From RGIG7213 sp045545665 (lineage in GTDB: Bacteria > Bacillota > Clostridia > Oscillospirales > CAG-272): a stretch of 14,798 nucleotides of DNA. Of the stretch, positions 12,625-14,798 are shown piece by piece. Position 1 is the first letter of the stretch. Each line of letters opens with the position of its first letter. A program made the translations under genes and the position numbers. The notes beneath the pieces are model-generated. The model did not search any database. It was not told the DNA's origin and worked only from the letters and a program-made list of their open reading frames with translations. Where the stretch lies: positions 1 to 14,798 of the forward strand of contig JAZQBL010000017.1 of assembly GCA_045545665.1 (NCBI GenBank), written 5' to 3'.

Positions 12625-14058
12625 ATGAAAAAACTCACAGCATTATTTCTTTGTCTTCTCATGATCGTGCCGCTTTCGCTTTTCGGATGCAACGACGGTG
12701 AAGACGAAACTACCGCTGCTGTTGTAACGGGTGTTGCAGAGCAAAGACTTGAGCTTGACGTTCCCGAGGTTACATTTGACAGTGATTATGAATTTGACAT
12801 AATCGGTCAGGGTGCCGCAAGTACGGGCTGGACGGCAAGTGACATAATTTGTCCTGAAGAAGACTCCGACGACGTTTTGATACACGCGCGTTATGAACGC
12901 TACAAAGCAGTCGAAGACAAGTACGACATCAAGATCAACACATCTCTCAAAGACAGCATTTACACTATCGTATCCGGAAGCTTGAACTCCAACGACAAGA
13001 GCTTCGACCTCATATTTATGGATACGTATACGACGTCATCTGCTGCTGCAGGCGACCTTCTTCTTAACCTTTACAACGTAGATTCCATCAACCTCGATTC
13101 TCCCTGGTATGACAGAAACTACACAGAAGGTATGTCGATAGGCTCGACGATATATTCATCCGTTAACGATATGACGACGATGGATATGCACTGCACATGG
13201 ATAATGATGTACAATAAAGACCTTATCACAAAATACGGTCTTGAAGATCCGTACGATATGGTAAAGAACAATACGTGGACGTTCGACAACTTCGTAAAGA
13301 TGCTTGAAAACGTCTCGACAGACAACGGTGACGGTGTCTGGGACAAAGAAGATACATACGCTTTTGCCGCTCACCAGGGTTCTGCACGTAACTTCTTCTA
13401 CGGTGCGGGAATGACGATCTGCGGCAAGGACGAAGCAAACTACCCCGAAATAGTTGTCGGTGACAACGAAAACGTCGTTAAGCTTCAGGAAAAGATCGTA
13501 ACACTGCTTCACAGCGGTAACACGACGCTCTTCGGCGACGGCATTACGGACGCTTTCCTTGACGGACGCGCACTCTTCTTAGCTGAGATCACGGGATATG
13601 CAAACACAAAATTCCGTGACATGGAAGACGACTTCGGTATAGTTCCCTATCCTAAGTACAATTCCGCACAGAAAAATTACTACACAACGAACGACCCCTG
13701 TATCATGGTTATGTCGATCCCCGCTTTCAGTTACTCTGAAACTGAAATTGACCAGATCGGTACGGTAGTTGAAACACTTTGCTGGGAATCCTACTACACA
13801 GTACGTCCCGCTTACTACGAGCAGACACTTGCAGGTAAGGCAACACGTGACGAAGAATCGTACGAAATGCTCGACCTTTGCCGTAACTCACGTCTTTACG
13901 ACTTCGGTCTGTTCAACCCCGATATCAGCTTGCACAACGCATTCCAGAAGCTTATCGCTGACGACTCCACACCTTATACTTCAACGATCAAGCGTCACAT
14001 AAAAGATGCTACGCAGGAGCTTAACGATATCATCGCAAAATACGACAAAGCAGACTGA
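12625..14058 (+). CDS. Extracellular solute-binding lipoprotein (ABC importer family 1 type), orphan
   Basis: The 477-residue protein begins with a lipoprotein signal peptide ending LFGC (C22), then a short acidic Thr/Ala linker. The mature part resembles family 1 (sugar-type) substrate-binding proteins of Gram-positive ABC importers: an ARYERYKAVEDKYDIKI region near 93-109, SFDLIFMD at about 126-133, WIMMYNKDLITKYGLEDPYD at about 192-211, TWTFDNFVKML, and a late FGIVPYPKY followed by the hinge-type TTNDPCIMVMSIPA. It should capture a solute outside the membrane and hand it to permeases. None are next to it: a terminator and an unrelated small gene follow. Codon choice leans strongly to AAC, GAC, TAC, ATC and AAG, unlike neighbouring genes such as nfo and cimA. 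With a perfect promoter, this suggests high expression. The substrate is not predictable here. Confidence 0.88.
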   Translation: MKKLTALFLCLLMIVPLSLFGCNDGEDETTAAVVTGVAEQRLELDVPEVTFDSDYEFDIIGQGAASTGWTASDIICPEEDSDDVLIHARYERYKAVEDKYDIKINTSLKDSIYTIVSGSLNSNDKSFDLIFMDTYTTSSAAAGDLLLNLYNVDSINLDSPWYDRNYTEGMSIGSTIYSSVNDMTTMDMHCTWIMMYNKDLITKYGLEDPYDMVKNNTWTFDNFVKMLENVSTDNGDGVWDKEDTYAFAAHQGSARNFFYGAGMTICGKDEANYPEIVVGDNENVVKLQEKIVTLLHSGNTTLFGDGITDAFLDGRALFLAEITGYANTKFRDMEDDFGIVPYPKYNSAQKNYYTTNDPCIMVMSIPAFSYSETEIDQIGTVVETLCWESYYTVRPAYYEQTLAGKATRDEESYEMLDLCRNSRLYDFGLFNPDISLHNAFQKLIADDSTPYTSTIKRHIKDATQELNDIIAKYDKAD

Positions 14059-14086
14059 TAAGTAAGAATAAAAACTGCAAAGCCAT

Positions 14087-14120
14087 GCGAGACTTCTTTA
14101 TAGAAGTCTCGCAATTTTAT
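14087..14120 (+). terminator. Intrinsic terminator after the solute-binding protein
   Basis: GCGAGACTTCT (14087-14097) pairs perfectly with AGAAGTCTCGC (14102-14112) across a TTAT loop and is followed by AATTTTATT. It lies 28 bases past the stop codon. Confidence 0.9.
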
Positions 14121-14154
14121 TCATTTTGACAGTGATATCCGAGGTGAATTTATT

Positions 14155-14493
14155 ATGAGATATTTTGTTAACGAAGAAGAAAGAAAGTCATCGGGCAGTA
14201 CATACTATTTTGAATTTCTGAAAGGCGAATACAGAAACAAACACTGGCTTAAAGATTCTCTTTGTATTCACGGTGACTTATTTGAAGAGCTTTTGCTTTT
14301 CCGCCTTTTTGCAGATACTCAAGGCAAGTTTGATTATTTCGGTCCGGATAACGTAATTGAAAAAGACCGTTGGTGCAAAATTGTCGAAAGATCTGAAGAA
14401 AACGAAGAATGGAAGCTCGTTATTGAAGAACTTACACCGTGGGCAGAAGACTGTTTGAACAAACACAAATGCTTCACGATCTGCGGCATATGA
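14155..14493 (+). CDS. Uncharacterised 112-residue cytosolic protein
   Basis: I do not recognise this protein with confidence. It has a convincing ribosome site (GAGGTG, 8 bases before ATG 14155) and a plausible protein composition: acidic overall, aromatic-rich, with four cysteines and no signal peptide or membrane segment. Landmarks are SSGSTYYFEF (12-21), KHWLKDSL near 29-36, WKLVIEELTPWAEDCL at about 86-101 and the ending CFTICGI. The general look (small, acidic, single domain, stand-alone) recalls orphan immunity-type proteins, but that is only an impression. Its codon use (many GAA, AAA, TTT) differs from the upstream solute-binding gene. It sits between a strong terminator and a cluster of palindromic repeats, with no clear promoter of its own. 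Confidence 0.65.
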   Translation: MRYFVNEEERKSSGSTYYFEFLKGEYRNKHWLKDSLCIHGDLFEELLLFRLFADTQGKFDYFGPDNVIEKDRWCKIVERSEENEEWKLVIEELTPWAEDCLNKHKCFTICGI

Positions 14494-14514
14494 TACAAAA
14501 ATATCCATTCGCCC

Positions 14515-14675
14515 ACAAGTAAGACCGGTATTTCATCAAGCCATAACCACCGGCGGATCCGATGGCTTGCTCAGCCCTATAAGGGCGTGTTACCGGCGGG
14601 GCTTAAGCCCACCGAAGCATTTGTCACTTGCAAACGGCACCCTGCCGCCACAGATGCGGCTACACAGAACCCAAG
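14515..14675. repeat. Mosaic of palindromes downstream of the last gene
   Basis: No gene is seen. Several perfect inverted repeats follow one another: CAAGCCAT (14537-14544) with ATGGCTTG (14562-14569), GCCCT/AGGGC (14574-14586), the 12-bp palindrome GGGCTTAAGCCC (14599-14610), GGCA/TGCC near 14634-14645 and GCCGC/GCGGC near 14644-14660. GC content is higher than in the neighbouring genes. This is consistent with intergenic repeat families but shows no transposase or target duplication. Confidence 0.55.
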
Positions 14676-14798
14676 CCTTCTCCTGCGGGAGAAGGGGGAC
14701 CACGATAGTGGTGGATGAGGAGTTGATTTGAACATAAAACACCTCATCCGTCAGCCTCGTAGTTGCTTGCAACTACATCCACCATTCCCCCACTGGGG
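14676..14798. repeat. Palindromic REP-like element, cut by the right window edge
   Basis: A nested series of stems: CCTTCTCC/GGAGAAGG with a TGCG loop (14676-14695), ACCAC/GTGGT around GATA (14699-14712), GGATGAGG (14713-14720) with CCTCATCC (14742-14749), GTAGTTGC/GCAACTAC (14759-14776), and CCCC/GGGG at the very end. The layout is roughly symmetric about the 21-base centre 14721-14741. GGTGGAT (14710-14716) can also pair with ATCCACC near the end. Similar CCTTCTCC...CCTCATCC elements are, as I recall, frequent between genes in gut Clostridia, but I could not check copy number. Confidence 0.65.

Noticed and set aside
14126..14154. TTGACA at 14126 as a promoter for the 112-residue gene
   Set aside because: A 17-base spacer would put the -10 (TTTATT) directly against the start codon, downstream of the ribosome site.
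14590..14772. Minus-strand 60-codon open frame at the right edge
   Set aside because: It is built entirely from palindromic repeat units, so it is an artefact of the repeat.

Overview
The window reads as chromosomal DNA from a spore-forming, low-to-mid GC Clostridia (Bacillota), probably a gut lineage. The evidence is a SpoVAC gene, an IreB-family protein, an OPT-family peptide transporter, Shine-Dalgarno sites of the GGAGG type, near-consensus sigma-A promoters with 17-bp spacers, and short palindromic repeats between genes. The genus cannot be named from sequence alone.

Layout from left to right. (1) 1-2563, minus strand: gatA then gatB, overlapping by 8 bp, followed by a terminator that runs straight into the Shine-Dalgarno site of spoVAC, which is cut by the window edge. 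The GatB is only 274 residues and lacks the C-terminal helical and tail domains. The GatA has a short N-terminus, and no gatC is present. (2) 2732-3565, plus strand: nfo (endonuclease IV), divergent from gatA. The two core promoters interleave around a 17-bp palindrome. (3) 3602-5869, minus strand: an OPT transporter followed with no gap by a small PqqD-like protein. A bidirectional terminator separates this pair from nfo. (4) 5882-6700: a gene-poor stretch of about 680 bp with two tandem 256-bp multi-hairpin repeats. The last hairpin of the second copy sits one base beyond the CCA end of tRNA-Arg(ACG) and probably serves as its terminator. (5) 6718-12451, minus strand: ireB under its own promoter, and upstream of it a four-gene operon lepA - hemW - lipoprotein - cimA. 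(6) 12625-14058, plus strand: a lipid-anchored solute-binding protein driven by a perfect consensus promoter, with no transporter permease or ATPase beside it, then a strong terminator. (7) 14155-14493, plus strand: an unrecognised 112-residue protein. (8) 14515-14798: a second, unrelated cluster of palindromic repeats running off the edge.

Most genes are housekeeping: translation (lepA, gatAB-like, tRNA-Arg), DNA repair (nfo), heme chaperone or radical SAM (hemW), isoleucine precursor synthesis (cimA), signalling (ireB) and sporulation (spoVAC). The items most worth follow-up are the modular hairpin repeat at 6016-6560, whose substitutions preserve pairing in plus-strand RNA, the truncated GatA/GatB pair, and the OPT-PqqD pair, which couples a peptide importer family to a peptide-binding fold without any radical SAM enzyme nearby.
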